Positions 63,033 through 64,000 of a DNA stretch of 64,000 nt are shown here, one piece after another. The first letter of the stretch is position 1; each line of letters opens with the position of its first letter. Source of the stretch: Thioclava sp. JE_KL1 (lineage in GTDB: Bacteria > Pseudomonadota > Alphaproteobacteria > Rhodobacterales > Rhodobacteraceae); assembly GCF_009296265.1 (NCBI RefSeq), contig NZ_WBJS01000003.1:1-64000 (forward strand). Reading direction: 5' to 3'. Both the position numbers and the translations under genes were made by a program. The notes beneath the pieces were generated by a model that was given only the letters and a program-made list of their open reading frames with translations, was not told where the DNA came from and searched no databases.

Positions 63033-64000
63033 TCAGCGCGTCACGATCCCGTCCGCCGGGCTGAAGCGCGGTTTGGCGAATTGCTCCTGATGCCAAAGCG
63101 GGTAGATCAGCGGCGGGCGGCTCACCTGGTCCAGGCTGGCTAGGTCGTCTGCCGAGAGCGTTACTTCGAGCGCGCGGAAATTGCGCTCGAACTGCTCCAC
63201 TGTGCTGCCGCCCACCACCAGCGAAGCGACGCCCGGACGCGTAAGCAGCCATGCCAGCGCGATCTGAGCGGCCTCGACGCCATGCGCCTCGCCCAATTCG
63301 TTAAGCACATCGACGATCTTCCACAGCCGCTCCTGATCGCGGATCGGCGGCTCGGTCCAGCCCTTGGACTGACGGCTCCCCTCCGCCACCGGATTGTCGC
63401 GGGTGTGTTTGCCCGACAGCAGCCCTGCGGCAAGCGGGCTCCAGACGGTCGCGCCGACACCCTGATCGACCGCGATCGGCAGCAGCTCATATTCCGCCTC
63501 GCGCGCCTCGAGCGTGTAGTGGATCTGCTGGGTGACGAAGCGCGCCCGACCCGGCTTGTCCGAGGCCATGAGCGATTTCATCACCTGCCAGCCGGTATAG
63601 TTCGAGCAGCCCGCATAGCGGATCTTGCCCTGATCGATCAGCGTCTGCAGGGCTTCAAGCGTTTCCTCGACCGGGGTTTGGCCGTCCCATTCGTGGATGT
63701 GGTAGATGTCGATGTGATCGGTGCGCAGACGCTTCAGGCTACGCTCGCATTCGCGGATCAGATGCCAGCGGCTCGCGCCCTCGCCATTGGGGCCATCATC
63801 GATCGGCATCCGGGCTTTTGACGAGATCAGCACCTTGTCGCGGCGACCTTCCAGCGCCTCGCCCACGATCTCTTCGGCCGTGCCGGTAGAATACATGTTC
63901 GCCGTGTCGATCAGGTTCACCCCGTGGTCGATCACGCAATCAAACAGATCGCGCGCCTCGGCCACGCCCTGACTGCCGACCATCGCGAAGGGGCCCTCGC
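63033..64000 (-). CDS. aldo/keto reductase, 5' end outside window
   Basis: About 320 residues are present; the start lies beyond base 64000, as the frame is still open and the N-terminal strand is missing. NLIDTANMYSTGTAEEIVGEAL (catalytic Asp and Tyr), ISSKARMP (Lys), DIYHIHEWDG (His), SNYTGWQ and QIHYTLEAREAEYELLP define the AKR fold of NADPH-dependent oxidoreductases. It belongs to the YajO/Tas-like group with GVGATVWSPLAAGLLSGK. Substrate unknown. Confidence 0.9.
   Translation of the reverse strand, partial: EGPFAMVGSQGVAEARDLFDCVIDHGVNLIDTANMYSTGTAEEIVGEALEGRRDKVLISSKARMPIDDGPNGEGASRWHLIRECERSLKRLRTDHIDIYHIHEWDGQTPVEETLEALQTLIDQGKIRYAGCSNYTGWQVMKSLMASDKPGRARFVTQQIHYTLEAREAEYELLPIAVDQGVGATVWSPLAAGLLSGKHTRDNPVAEGSRQSKGWTEPPIRDQERLWKIVDVLNELGEAHGVEAAQIALAWLLTRPGVASLVVGGSTVEQFERNFRALEVTLSADDLASLDQVSRPPLIYPLWHQEQFAKPRFSPADGIVTR

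Overview
The window is high-GC alphaproteobacterial DNA, most likely from a marine or brackish Rhodobacterales (Paracoccaceae; Thioclava- or Rhodobacter-like). The pointers are the olsB-olsA ornithine-lipid pair, a ChpT-type phosphotransferase, a DddL/DddQ-type DMSP-lyase cupin, a rhizobial-type rhamnose locus, DUF4169 and DUF3553 small proteins, and the overall codon use. No rRNA, CRISPR array or plasmid replication gene was seen. Genus is inference.

Layout. 1-2.04 kb is accessory debris: a LysR gene cut by a dead IS5-type element, an unassigned stretch, a CotH-like fragment, and a small inverted-repeat/iteron structure touching the 3' end of a tRNA-Ser gene. 2.3-24.9 kb is ordinary chromosome: AI-2E-type permease, selO, EEP hydrolase, DMT transporter, eno, haloacid dehalogenase, DUF985 cupin, DUF4405 protein, anmK, tyrS, two small DUF genes, olsBA, DUF3553, chpT, proA, two identical tRNA-Asp genes, pirin, tRNA-Val, a DMSP-lyase-like cupin, a second tRNA-Val, an HU-like protein, lon, an orphan EnvZ-like kinase and an MBL hydrolase. 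A tRNA-Asn gene at 24.9 kb is followed by a broken tyrosine recombinase. 26.4-29.7 kb carries an EEP hydrolase, a beta-CASP MBL protein and a LOG-family protein.

30-48.8 kb is a mosaic accessory region: a second dead IS5-type copy with three hairpin-bearing inserts; an iron-uptake group (cupredoxin, FTR1 permease) followed by a COG4315-type protein and an ECF sigma/anti-sigma pair; a SHOCT protein behind an FNR-like box; an MFS exporter with a His-rich tail; a two-partner-secretion transporter coupled to an unusual Pro/Thr repeat protein; a divergent XRE regulator; and a 40.3-44.6 kb cluster of small lipoproteins, an SH3 protein and tiny membrane proteins that share sequence modules and two nearly identical 25-bp upstream boxes. 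A compact integrase, a LysR/hydrolase pair and ltrA follow.

48.9-59.6 kb is a complete L-rhamnose locus: rhaR-rhaS-rhaT-rhaP-rhaQ-rhaM-rhaK on the minus strand, divergent from rhaD-rhaI, with a large inverted-repeat operator between rhaR and rhaD. Together they import rhamnose by an ABC transporter, interconvert its anomers, isomerise, phosphorylate and cleave it, under a DeoR repressor.

60.1-62.7 kb holds two tandem paralogous secreted proteins of unknown function plus an outer-membrane beta-barrel, bracketed by long perfect hairpins. An aldo/keto reductase runs off the right edge. The best candidates for something undescribed are the modular lipoprotein cluster with its twin boxes, the non-canonical two-partner-secretion pair, and the tandem secreted paralogs.
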